In this document: piece after piece, positions 1 to 6,709 of the stretch
Numbering within the stretch: position 1 is the first letter of the stretch
Layout of the letters: each line of letters starts with the position of its first letter
Origin: Dunaliella salina
Lineage: Eukaryota > Chlorophyta > Chlorophyceae > Chlamydomonadales > Dunaliellaceae
Direction of reading: 5' to 3'
Assembly: GCA_002284615.2 (NCBI GenBank)
Contig: MU070022.1
Location: forward strand, 62,294-72,731
DNA length: 10,438 nucleotides
Notes under the pieces: model-generated
Told to the model about the DNA's origin: nothing
Seen by the model: the letters and a program-made list of their open reading frames with translations, nothing else
Databases searched by the model: none
Translations under genes and position numbers: made by a program

Positions 1-72
<72 letters not shown>
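1..72. repeat. (CA)n microsatellite
   Basis: An uninterrupted CA dinucleotide run fills the first 72 bases and touches the window edge, so its real length is unknown. It abuts the degenerate exon that begins near position 79. Confidence 0.98.
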
Positions 73-75
<3 letters not shown>

Positions 76-78
76 GCG

Positions 79-346
79 GTGCAGGAGGCAGAGGCAGCGC
101 GGCAGGGCCATGAGGGTGAGAGTGCCAGCATCGAGGAGACAGGCGGAATGGACGACGATGATGACATCGTCGTTACGCAGCCCCTTGACCTTCTGCAGCA
201 CCTGCAAGCCGGTAGGTGCAACACCATCCAAATCACTCAGTTGGGACGCAGCCCCTGCAAGCTTATGGGTCAGAGGCATGAGGGAGATTGCTGAGCTTGC
301 TGGCAAAGGTGCATGAAGTTGAAGAGATCGAGCAGGACAGGAAGTG
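79..346 (+). CDS. Degenerate acidic/coil exon of a host gene (partial)
   Basis: I do not recognise the product. From 79 the frame reads an Ala/Glu-rich stretch, then a run of five Asp after the Met at 148, then a hydrophobic segment containing PLDLLQHLQAG. Beyond about 255 the best reading needs small frame changes: one frame gives LQAYGSE, another MREIAEL, a third LAKVHEVEEIEQDRKW, which together look like a charged amphipathic helix. Composition and the helix suggest genuine but decayed coding sequence. Two donor-like sites exist: GTAGGT at 212, which joins in phase to the exon at 865 (giving Val before its Met), and the stronger GTAAGTG at 347, which does not join in phase with the helix frame. 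Either the exon ends at 211 and the rest is intronic, or the exon ends at 346 and is frameshifted. There is no start codon in good context, so this is probably an internal exon. Confidence 0.35.
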
Positions 347-864
347 GTAAGTGAACACAAGGGGTAAAGAGTGGATGGGTCGTTGCATTTGTTCATTTCC
401 CTGAAAGCATTTTGTTACGATTTCTGCCAAACCGAATCATCATCGGACTAATTAGACGGTCTGGTCTCTTAAACATTGTGTTTTCACGGCCCTGGTTGTC
501 GCATCGGCTCAGGGATAGAACAAGGACAATGGGCGTGTGCTAAGTGGCTGGAGGTTACAGCATGCTTGTCAAAGTATTCCAATCAGCATGCAACGCCTTC
601 CAGGTTGTGGATCAAGAGCTTGTGCCCTCAAATGTTAGGGGCAACACGGCAATGTGTGTGCCTTCAAGCGTCTCATGCCTCCATGGTATGGTATGCTGCA
701 TCTTGTGCCTCAAGGTTCAATTGTTTCCCCCTCCCGGTTGCTTGGGCCTGGACCTGTACTTACCATCTTCTGATATTTTGGTTAGCAGGGGTGATAGGAA
801 CAGGATTTGTTTTACCTTTCTGCGCCTCGCTCGCTTGTGACCCTCTCTCCCCTACTTTTCACAG
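347..864 (+). other. Probable intron (from 347, or from 212)
   Basis: It opens with GTAAGTG, a near-consensus donor, and closes with a pyrimidine-rich stretch (about 825-860) followed by TTTTCACAG at 856-864. The tract just before the acceptor is strongly C/T-rich, as expected for a spliceosomal 3' splice site. Open frames inside it (for example 476-892) run through the acceptor and resemble no family I know, so I treat them as chance. The alternative donor at 212 would make the intron 653 bases long. Confidence 0.5.
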
Positions 865-1226
865 TCATGAACCAACCAGGGCCTGGAGATGAAGAGGTGG
901 AGCACAACATGCCCAGAGGCCAGCTGGCACAGGCGCTGCTGGAGATTACCAACTTCATCCGGCAAAGTACGCAGCAGCAGCAGCAGCAACAGCAGCGGCA
1001 GCAGCAGCAGCCTATGGGGTGGGAAATGCACCTGGCAGGCGAGCCCGATGAGAGCAGGAGGGGTGAACACATGGCGAGCACCGGAGAGGAAGAGAGCGAA
1101 TGGGAAGAGGAAGCTGGGGCAGATGCGGGTGATGAAGACTCCTACACAACAGCAAGCACCTCAGTGGCTGAAGAGCCACCGCCAGGGGCTGGTGAAGAGG
1201 GGCAGGGAGGGCAGGGTTCAGCTTAG
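865..1226 (+). CDS. Terminal exon, poly-Gln and acidic C-terminal tail of unknown protein
   Basis: After the acceptor at 864 the frame reads from a Met at 867 to TAG at 1224-1226 (119 residues from that Met). An N-terminal part with QLAQALLEITNFIRQ looks helical and amphipathic. It is followed by eight Gln, one Arg and four Gln (about residues 36-48). The rest is a strongly acidic, Gly/Pro-rich low-complexity tail (EEESEWEEEAGADAGDED, then EEPPPGAGEEGQGGQ) that is probably disordered. I see no catalytic or zinc-binding motif. Such tails are common at the ends of nuclear regulatory proteins, but the function cannot be named. The Gln run is encoded mostly by pure CAG codons and could vary in length between individuals. 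The phase matches a donor at 212 better than the one at 347. The long frame supports a real exon, though a domesticated or transposon-borne gene is possible. Confidence 0.55.
972..1010 (+). repeat. CAG/CAA/CGG trinucleotide run encoding poly-Gln
   Basis: Thirteen codons: five CAG, one CAA, two CAG, one CGG, four CAG. They lie in the reading frame of the terminal exon. The CAA and CGG interruptions would be expected to stabilise the tract against slippage. Confidence 0.95.
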
Positions 1227-2125
1227 ACTTCAGCTGCTTTTTTTCACCACTGAGATGTGGCGAAGCCGAGTTCCCTTTGTTAGCTTGCCAGGATACTACC
1301 TTATTAGCCTTATGTTTCAGGGAAATGCAAGAGTGTAGGTATGTTGGTAGGGGACTTTGCAAGTTGTCTTTGCAGATGTAGCCTCCGACATAGTACAAAG
1401 GTTACAAGTGTATCAAAGTAGCGAGGTACCTGGTAACCACGGCACAATTGGCTCTTAAGATGATATCTGGACCCCTCGTGAATGGCAATTTCAATTTTTT
1501 ATGGACACTTGAATTACTAAGGAAGGCCTTTCGCACTTTGCACGCTTACGACCTAACAGGAACAATACTTGCAACCCGAATACAGGATTAAATTTATATG
1601 AACATTGCCCGGCAATGGGTCCCGGGTCCTAAATCTTTAATCAGAAAAAAAATACCACCACCCTCTCCCCCCACCATTTTCTGTCATTTCATGCTCTTGT
1701 AATTTGATAGTCAAATGGTTGAATACTAAAATCTTGAATGTGAGGTATCACAAGGGCAGCAGCAGGCAAGTGACCTCTGATTTGCATTGGCAGGGTACAA
1801 TGGTACAGTAGAGTTTCTGATGCAGGCCCAACAATGCATGTCTTGATAACCTGTTTATTAATCGCAACGAGTATCCAAGGGTGAAAGCATCTAGCGGCTT
1901 GTCAAATAACTGGTCTATTTCAGGTTTCCCCTTCTGTTTTTAAGAAAATCCCTTGTTTTCTGGAGGAATCCATGGAGCAAGGAACAGAACAGCAAGAAGG
2001 GTTGCCAACCCGTGGATTGTGCCCGATGGTAGGGGACAATGGAGTTACTGTGCAGCTTTGCCTCATTGCACACGGCACGGTGGAATGCATATTACCTCTG
2101 GTTGCCCACTGGTCTTCTGGCAGAA
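1227..2125. other. No recognisable gene
   Basis: This stretch follows the stop codon at 1226 and should include the 3' untranslated region of that gene, but I see no clear polyadenylation signal. It is moderately A/T-rich, with a poly-A/pyrimidine patch near 1645-1680. No domain, terminal repeat, target-site duplication or tRNA-like sequence was found. Overlapping open frames on both strands at 1920-2184 show no motif. Confidence 0.6.
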
Positions 2126-2392
2126 GCATGACGAGATCTCTCCATCAGGAGGGAATGGGTGACACAGTTATGCCTGCTTACTAAGGCAGCTTGCAAATGC
2201 TTTACAAGGTTTCACCGGGGCAGTTTGAGAGAAGCCTTTTCTGAGAAAAGTAATGAGGAACTACTGAAGGGGAGGAAGCTCTTTCTACACCAGTTAGGGA
2301 ATAGGAAAACTCCCAAAGCAGCTTTAGTGAAGCAAGAAAGGTGTGTGTACCTAGAACAAATCATCCTAGGAAAGAAACAAGGAAAGAAATGA
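2126..2392 (+). other. Weak basic reading frame, possible retroelement linker remnant
   Basis: An open frame ending at 2392 is rich in Lys, Arg and Gln (pieces such as RREWVTQLCLLTKAACK and GRKLFLHQLGNRKTPK). It resembles in composition the basic linker often found before the reverse transcriptase of non-LTR elements, but no diagnostic motif is present. The piece AAGCTCTTTCTACA at about 2277 recurs at about 6673 inside the element A region, with further partial matching downstream, and in the matching frame both read RKLFLHQ. That suggests a shared origin. It lies beside the minus-strand B copy and could equally be chance. Confidence 0.2.
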
Positions 2393-2451
2393 GAAAGTAA
2401 CTGGTTGCGCTGCTGCGGGGAACAATCGGTCTAATTGATGGTAGGAAGGCA

Positions 2452-2939
2452 TGGGACTGTACAGCATGATAATAGAGTTCTTCGGCAGTCTTGTGAGCTT
2501 TGTCTTTGGTTAGGCCAAGTTTGCAGGGGGACTCAGTAGTGTAGGGATTGAAGATAGTTCCAGCAACTCCAATTAGTATGGTACGTAGTGTGACTCTGTT
2601 ATTGCAGTGTGTGCCCCGAAGAGATCTTGTGCGCAAGCTTTCAATGGCGTGTTTGTGCTGATTTTGTGCAGTGTGGAGAGTTTGTTCGGGTTTGGTGTCA
2701 GGACAAAATTTGAGCTCAATGAGATGGATATCTCTGTCTCAAGGATTCATCTCCTGCGGGTGATGTGTAGAGTCTCAGGCTTCAAGGGGTAAAACTGTAA
2801 TGCCATCAGGGCGACTGAGCTGTGTATTTGGTGATTATCTTGATGGAAACAGCCAATGTAGAATGTGTCGATGGACAGTGTTTAGAATTTCCATAGACTC
2901 TCTGTATTACATGCATCTATAGGATCTCTATAGAGTCCC
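2452..2939 (-). pseudogene. Family B retrotransposon ORF, C-terminal restriction-like nuclease domain (decayed)
   Basis: Read on the minus strand, this is the same coding region as 7951-8300 on the plus strand. It contains RPDGI (PD at 2805-2810), then 29 residues, then IELKFCPDT (Glu at 2715-2717, Lys at 2709-2711). This fits the PD-X(10-30)-(D/E)XK signature of restriction-like nucleases; non-LTR elements of the R2/R4/CRE/NeSL groups and the algal Dualen/RandI group carry such a domain after the reverse transcriptase. Next come a helical QNQHKHAIESLRTRSL stretch, then VAGTIFNPYTTE and LGLTKDKAHKTAEELYYHA. At least two in-frame stops lie between the PD and ELK motifs and several more upstream (2832-2942), so it is dead. 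Similarity to the plus-strand copy stops near 2452 and the 3' tail is missing. The in-frame upstream sequence continues into 2940-3479. Confidence 0.7.
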
Positions 2940-3479
2940 CTAAGTCCCCTTTGCTGATTGCTTCACCACAGATGAGTGCTTGATACATCCATATGGTGGC
3001 GATTGATATTCATCCTGTTTATCTGTGGGTGAGTGCATCTGAGCAGGGGATGGGAGGTGCTCATCAGGTGTGCCAGAAAGAGGGCCAAGAGAAGGTCCAG
3101 GGTGGCCACTGAAGCGTCTGGCATGTTTGCCATTGTGAAGGGTGTCTGTTCGATATTTGAGGACGTTGGTTTGTTCTTTGAGGGTTACAGATTCCATGCG
3201 CCAGAAAGCAATTCGTTTTTGAATTGGCAGCGGGGTGAAAATCGGACATCCTGAGCAGGCTCTGCCAATTTTGGTAGCTATATGTGCTGAGGTTTGCTGC
3301 TCCCAATTTGTGTTTTTCATGCAATACCGCGGATTCACGATTACTTCGCACCGGGGTATTAATGATTTTTGGTTTGTAGCGGTTCGTACCACTTCGTATT
3401 TAAGCAGCACCATTTTGTGGTGCACGAGGCAGTTCGTCCCAGTAGGCAAAAGGCACCACTGGAAGGTCAGCTTCCACAC
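2940..3479 (-). CDS. Unidentified open frame, possibly upstream part of the minus-strand B copy
   Basis: A 179-codon frame free of stops ends at the TAG at 2940-2942. It is in the same frame as the nuclease remnant at 2452-2831, so it may be the upstream part of that ORF. The first half is of mixed composition with several Cys and His, including RACSGCP; the second half is Pro/Ser-rich (GHPGPSLGPLSGTPDEH, SPAQMHSPTDKQDEYQSPP), like a disordered linker. No reverse-transcriptase motif or complete zinc knuckle is visible. A second minus-strand frame overlapping it (3064-3351, continuing in the same frame at 3400-3618) is also open, and I cannot tell from composition which, if either, was coding. 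The length is unusual beside heavily decayed neighbours, but chance is possible. Confidence 0.3.
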   Translation of the reverse strand: MWKLTFQWCLLPTGTNCLVHHKMVLLKYEVVRTATNQKSLIPRCEVIVNPRYCMKNTNWEQQTSAHIATKIGRACSGCPIFTPLPIQKRIAFWRMESVTLKEQTNVLKYRTDTLHNGKHARRFSGHPGPSLGPLSGTPDEHLPSPAQMHSPTDKQDEYQSPPYGCIKHSSVVKQSAKGT

Positions 3480-3723
3480 AGGTAACCTGTTGCTGTGGCC
3501 TCACAGGGGTATCAGGGCTGGGGCCCAGGATGGTGTCTTGGGTTGGCCAACCCTGGTGTCCTATGGGGCAGCGCCCTTTGTCATTTGTCACAACAGATTC
3601 ATTCCAATTGGATTTCAAAACCCCTTCCTTACTGGCAGCCTAGCAGTCATGCTTTTGACTGCTGGTCACTTTCGTGTAAACCTGAACCTAAGCCAGTCAA
3701 CGTTGCCCTATGTTGCATGCACC

Positions 3724-3749
3724 TTGTCCAAATCAATGAGTTTGGACAA
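3724..3749. other. Perfect 9-bp hairpin
   Basis: TTGTCCAAA and TTTGGACAA flank an 8-base loop (3733-3740). It lies 20 bases before the TSD of the inserted B tail. No CTRR end follows, so it is not a Helitron 3' end. Function unknown. Confidence 0.6.
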
Positions 3750-3779
3750 CACATTTCTCCCCAGCATATTTCTCCCCAA

Positions 3780-3909
3780 TGGATGGCCGACAACCCGCCG
3801 GACCCTCATTAGCTGGGCTGCCCATTGCTAGCCTTCTTTGGTGAGCCAGTGCTAACTGTCGGGTCTTTCCTTAGTGCACGCTGGTGAGTACCAGCGTAGA
3901 CTTTTACTT
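3780..3909 (+). mobile_element. 5'-truncated family B tail, copy 1, with 11-bp TSD
   Basis: This 130-bp insertion is bounded by a perfect 11-bp direct repeat, TTTCTCCCCAA, at 3769-3779 and 3910-3920. It starts at the last codons of the B reading frame (MADNPPDPH then TAG) and ends with the stem-loop at 3878-3897 and the tail GACTTTTACTT. Relative to the copies at 6710 and 8355 it lacks a short block containing the Gly/Gly/Cys-type GGGCTCACTGTT sequence. A severe 5' truncation, a short direct repeat and a 3' simple repeat are the marks of target-primed reverse transcription. The insertion plus one TSD is 141 bases, a multiple of three, so its removal joins the frame at 3495-3779 to the frame beginning at 3921. 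Confidence 0.85.
3878..3897 (+). other. 3'-terminal stem-loop of family B (copy 1)
   Basis: ACGCTGGT, loop GAGT, ACCAGCGT. All eight pairs form and the loop-closing pair is T:A. The simple-repeat tail begins four bases downstream. Confidence 0.75.
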
Positions 3910-3920
3910 TTTCTCCCCAA

Positions 3921-4115
3921 CGCTTCTGTAAAACAGGCAAGCTGCACATGTGCACTAATGCTCAGGGGAAGGATACCATCAACAACTTCTACAACGAGCT
4001 GGTACCATACCTCAGGCTTGGAAGGCAGCCAAACTTACCCCTCTGTATAAAAAGGTATCTCCTAATCATGCGTGCAATCGCCGCATGTTAGCTGTCAGTG
4101 GGACTTTTTCCCGGC
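3921..4115 (+). pseudogene. Element A segment 1: start of reverse-transcriptase fingers domain
   Basis: The frame at 3921-3997 (ending DTINNFYN) passes by a frameshift into the frame at 3998, which reads AGTIPQAWKAAKLTPLYKK, then NRRMLAVSGTFSR. This corresponds to the 'W...K...P.KK...NYR.I.l....K' block of non-LTR reverse transcriptases. The last bases, TTCCCGGC at 4108-4115, are the left target-site duplication of the 905-bp insertion. Joining 4115 to 5029 continues SGTFSR into LYANVLR without changing frame. Confidence 0.8.
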
Positions 4116-5020
4116 AGGTGAGCGAAACTTGCGGGTAATTCAGGAGGAGAGAGTTCGTGTAACTTTTGGACGGCACGTGTCGATCCATTTCAAAACTACA
4201 TCTCTGGAATCCTGAGCTCAAGAGCTGTCAATTTGTATATTTATGAGTCCATTCGGAGGGGGTTGGGGGAGGGGGAAGGGGGGTCTCGACTTTTTGGGAC
4301 CTCCCCTCTAGAATTTTTTTGAGCCACCACTACAGAATTCCAACATACATCCTCGGATTCCTGAGCCCGAAAGTTGTTGATTGGCACCCTCGTTGTGCAA
4401 GTTGAGTCGGGGGGGGTATACAGACCGCGGCCAGTGTGTATGATTGGGAGTCAGTTCCAAGCGCACAAGGGTCTGAGCAGCAAGGGGTGTGGAGGCAAAC
4501 ATGCAGCAAATCAATCCAAATTCCCACAATAGTGACAATGCATGGTATGTTCTTGCTTGGTGAAATCAAGAGGGCAATGGTGGATTCGCAAGCCAGTTGT
4601 GGGTGTCTGGAAGGGCAGGTATGCATGGGCATCCGCTCCTCAGTTTTTGCCCCATAACTCTGCTGGGATTCAATATTTCATTGTGCTGAATATGCAGGTT
4701 GATAGCTATTTCAAAGAGGAGCAGATGGATACATTTATGTTTGGGTAGGGGCACTGGAAGGTTGGTTTTTGGCCGGGGGGAGAGGGGGGGGGGCAGAGAG
4801 GTCCAGCGCAAGACTTACATGCGCCTTCCATGAAAAAAAAATTTTCCTTCCTCCTGGGTAACACCTAAAACTTAGGTCGCAATTGCCCCAAATCCGAACC
4901 TAACCCTTACCTCACCTCAATCTAACCTAAAAGGGGGTCACACTGACCCTAAATGGGGGGCACACGGACCCAAAAACTCAGAGTAACATGGCTGAGTTAC
5001 CCGCAAGTTTAGCATCTGGC
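4116..5020. mobile_element. 905-bp non-autonomous terminal-inverted-repeat element, hAT-like
   Basis: It is flanked by perfect 8-bp direct repeats, TTCCCGGC at 4108-4115 and 5021-5028, and splits the reverse-transcriptase frame precisely. Near its ends AAACTTGCGGGTAATTCAG (4125-4143) is the inverse of CTGAGTTACCCGCAAGTTT (4992-5010), with one mismatch. If the outermost bases are set as CAGGTG...CATCTG, the ends also resemble the CAG/CTG termini of hAT elements. An 8-bp duplication is typical of hAT. No transposase frame is present, so it would need a helper. Inside are two diverged copies of one sequence (about 4195-4235 and 4345-4384), several long G runs, and a tandem GGGGGTCACACTGACCC / GGGGGGCACACGGACCC pair (4933-4974) whose first unit is a perfect hairpin. 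Confidence 0.75.
4258..4283 (+). other. G-quadruplex-capable G tract
   Basis: Four runs of five or six G (4258-4262, 4265-4269, 4271-4275, 4278-4283) are separated by loops of one or two bases. This is an ideal intramolecular quadruplex pattern. Further G runs occur at 4409-4416, 4775-4780 and 4784-4793 in the same inserted element. Confidence 0.8.
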
Positions 5021-5292
5021 TTCCCGGCTGTATGCTAATGTGCTGCGAACGCTTTTATAAGATTGGTGCCTGCCAAAGAATTCCAGATTCTCAATTTGGC
5101 TTCTTTCCAGGACGCAGTACCTTGCAACATCTTTTTATTCTGAGACACCTCAAACTTGCTGCTCAGACTTACAAGCCCCATGGTTCTTCACGTCTTTTCA
5201 TGGCCTTTATTTATTTATTCTAAACAAACAGACGATTCCATTCCTTGCAACAAGCTGTGGCACCAATCTTGCAAAAGCGTACGCATTTGCGA
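5021..5292 (+). pseudogene. Element A segment 2: reverse-transcriptase fingers/palm
   Basis: After the right TSD the frame reads RLYANVLRTLL, meets a TAA, and shifts to a frame reading IPDSQFGFFPGRST, then LFILRHLKLAAQ and GSSRLFMAFIYLF. QxGFxxGRST is the conserved reverse-transcriptase block that precedes the first catalytic Asp. A further frame change gives KQTDDSIPCNKLWHQ, which aligns with the F.kAYDsI.r..LW block. The position of the first catalytic Asp (normally FxDfxkA) reads IYLF, so the catalytic residue is lost. The block between KLW and YADD, which normally holds the GxxQGxxLSPxLF motif, seems deleted. Confidence 0.8.
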
Positions 5293-5362
5293 TTTAGCTT
5301 GACGACACCCGTGAAGCAATTGAGAATACTGACATCAGTGAAGTAACTATGAATACTGAAGG

Positions 5363-5550
5363 GGCGCCCACACAGGAATGCCCAGTTTCCATCTCCGCCA
5401 TCTTCTTTATGCAGATGACCTATGCCTAAAACAGCTAACTCCCCCGAGGATCTCCGAACTTTGCTCAAGAGACTGAAGTTGTATGCCCACAAGAAATTTC
5501 TTACTGTGAACACCCAGTCACTGGTTGTTTGCTTCAACGCCAGGACAGGC
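5363..5550 (+). pseudogene. Element A segment 3: YADD catalytic block and thumb start
   Basis: The frame at 5363 reads GMPSFHLRHLLYADDLCLK; YADD at 5408-5419 is the reverse-transcriptase catalytic box. Around 5420-5437 the frame shifts to give NSPEDLRTLLKRLKLYAHKK and then VNTQSLVVCFNARTGKK, the helix and 'GL.iN..Ktk...f' strand that follow YADD in non-LTR enzymes. The open frame runs on past 5551 only because it enters the minus-strand B insertion, so the residues after GKK are not reverse transcriptase. Confidence 0.8.
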
Positions 5551-5910
5551 AAAAAAAGTAAAAGTCTACGCTGGACGTTTCCAGCGTGCATCAAGGAAAG
5601 AACCCACAGCCAGCGCTGTCACTGACCATGAGCCTTACCATATCTAGACTAAGAAGAAACTAATGAACTAGTGTGGATCCGGAAGGTTGTCGGCCATCCG
5701 TCCAGGCGCGCGCCCTCACTCTCCTGTATCCAGCCCGTCTGGTAGCCACCAACTCCGGTTCTGTGTTGGCAGGGTTGCTGAATCAGATGGCATGTTTGGT
5801 ACTGCCAATTTTTGTTCGGGTTTTAACAGCATGGAAGTGGAGTTTGGTAGCAGTTTTTTGAGCCTTTTTCTTTGGTTAAGCCTAAGTTGCAGAGAGGCGC
5901 AATCGGAGCA
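5551..5910 (-). mobile_element. Family B copy, minus strand, diverged (C-terminal codons and tail)
   Basis: Read on the minus strand it begins near 5910 with a diverged LGLTKDK-type block (CTTAACCAAAGAAAAAGGCT), continues to ATGGCCGACAACC near 5700-5687, passes the TTCTTTCCTTGATGCACG block, and ends with the stem-loop (5568-5587) and GACTTTTACTTTTTTT. It sits inside the element A reverse transcriptase, between NARTGKK and YLGIFF. I found no clear target-site duplication, and the 5' limit is uncertain by about 30 bases. It is the most diverged of the four B tails and so probably the oldest, yet the terminal stem is perfect. Confidence 0.75.
5568..5587 (-). other. 3'-terminal stem-loop of family B (minus-strand copy)
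   Basis: On the minus strand: ACGCTGGA, loop AACG, TCCAGCGT. All eight pairs form and the loop-closing pair is A:T, unlike the C:G or T:A of the other copies. Confidence 0.75.
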
Positions 5911-5940
5911 AACTGCAATTACCTTCTCTTGTTTATAATC

Positions 5941-6148
5941 AGGATACCTTGCCGTACTTTTGACGTTTTTTAATATTTGGGGATATTCTTTGATAAAAAT
6001 CTCGACTTGGATTCTGCTGCAGAAAAAGCATTGAAAACTTGTTTGGCCGGGATGGCACGGGCGTGCGCTACTTTGTTTATGAACATCAGCTTACTCACCA
6101 GCTTCATGCTTTCTTATGGCTCTCAAGTCATATGTTAATAACATAATG
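5941..6148 (+). pseudogene. Element A segment 4: YLG block after the palm
   Basis: The frame at 5974 reads YLGIFFDKNLDLDSAAEKAL, then LAGMARACATLFMNISLL and SYGSQV before two stops near 6142. 'fkYLGi..d..l....a' is the conserved block following the non-LTR reverse-transcriptase palm, and xYGSQVW is the usual next landmark. This places it directly downstream of segment 3 in the original element. Confidence 0.75.
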
Positions 6149-6161
6149 TTATCCCCGCATG

Positions 6162-6463
6162 CTATGTGCATGCTACTTGAGCCTGATTACAGATTGTGCA
6201 TTTATCAGAACAACTCAAGCTAATTATATTTCGCATGCTCCCTTTTTGCTATTTGCTTGTTCGCTAAATTTGCAGACACTGCCAAGTTATCTGTTTTGCA
6301 TGTGTGCAATTTGCCTTTTCCCCTGTCTGTATGCACTAACGAGACTAAATTACCAGAGTTGCTAATTTACCAGAGTTTACTTGGCTTTTTTTCCAGAGAA
6401 AGCTGAGCAGCCAAACCTCATGGCTAAAGGCTCAAGTTATTATAACCTTGTAACCTTGTAACC
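6162..6463 (+). mobile_element. 302-bp retroposon-like insertion with 13-bp TSD and (CTTGTAAC)n end
   Basis: A perfect 13-bp direct repeat, TTATCCCCGCATG, lies at 6149-6161 and 6464-6476. The enclosed 302 bases end in a short tandem repeat, AACCTTGTAACCTTGTAACC, immediately before the right repeat. A TSD of this length with a 3' simple repeat fits target-primed reverse transcription. I see no RNA polymerase III A or B box, so it is not an obvious tRNA-derived SINE; it may be a 5'-truncated LINE of a third family or a novel SINE. A 9-bp inverted repeat, ACTTGAGCC (6175-6183) and GGCTCAAGT (6429-6437), lies near the two ends. Confidence 0.65.
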
Positions 6464-6476
6464 TTATCCCCGCATG

Positions 6477-6709
6477 TAATTTTTTTTACATGTGCCCATG
6501 GACATAGCAATGTCCCGAGAGGGCCTCTGCTTGAGAAAGAGACAGCTCCTGAGAAGAAATATAAGCGCGAGACCACATGTATGCATGCATGCCAGGTTTG
6601 GGCTTCTCCCCATGGGAGGGAATAATGCAAAAAAGTCGAGGGAAAAGAAGAAGGGAAAACATGTCGTCAAAGAAAGCTCTTTCTACATCAATTTAGGAAA
6701 GGGAGACAC
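6477..6709. other. Undetermined segment within the element A region
   Basis: It lies between the 302-bp insertion and the 224-bp B copy. By position it should carry reverse-transcriptase C-terminal sequence, but I recognise none. It contains a GCATGCATGC-type palindromic patch near 6580 and the 14-base piece AAGCTCTTTCTACA that is also found near 2277. It may be unrelated filler or a fifth, unrecognised insertion. Confidence 0.4.

Noticed and set aside
476..892. 138-codon open frame on the + strand
   Set aside because: It lies in the probable intron, runs through the splice acceptor at 864, overlaps the acidic exon in another frame and has no motif.
812..1081. Cys-rich minus-strand frame opposite the poly-Gln exon
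   Set aside because: The Cys run is simply the antisense of the CAG repeat; the plus strand has the splice acceptor and the better composition.
3724..3749. Helitron 3' end based on the 9-bp hairpin
   Set aside because: No CTRR terminus follows the hairpin, and no TC start or AT target context is evident.
3235..3831. 198-codon + strand open frame
   Set aside because: Its last codons read through the inserted B tail in a frame other than the family frame, and it overlaps the minus-strand frames at 2940-3618. No domain is visible, so I treat it as chance.
4896..4930. Telomere-like CCTAACCC and related motifs
   Set aside because: Only degenerate single units, not a tandem array, and they sit inside the inverted-repeat element.
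6162..6463. tRNA-derived SINE
   Set aside because: No A box or B box of an internal RNA polymerase III promoter could be found near the 5' end.
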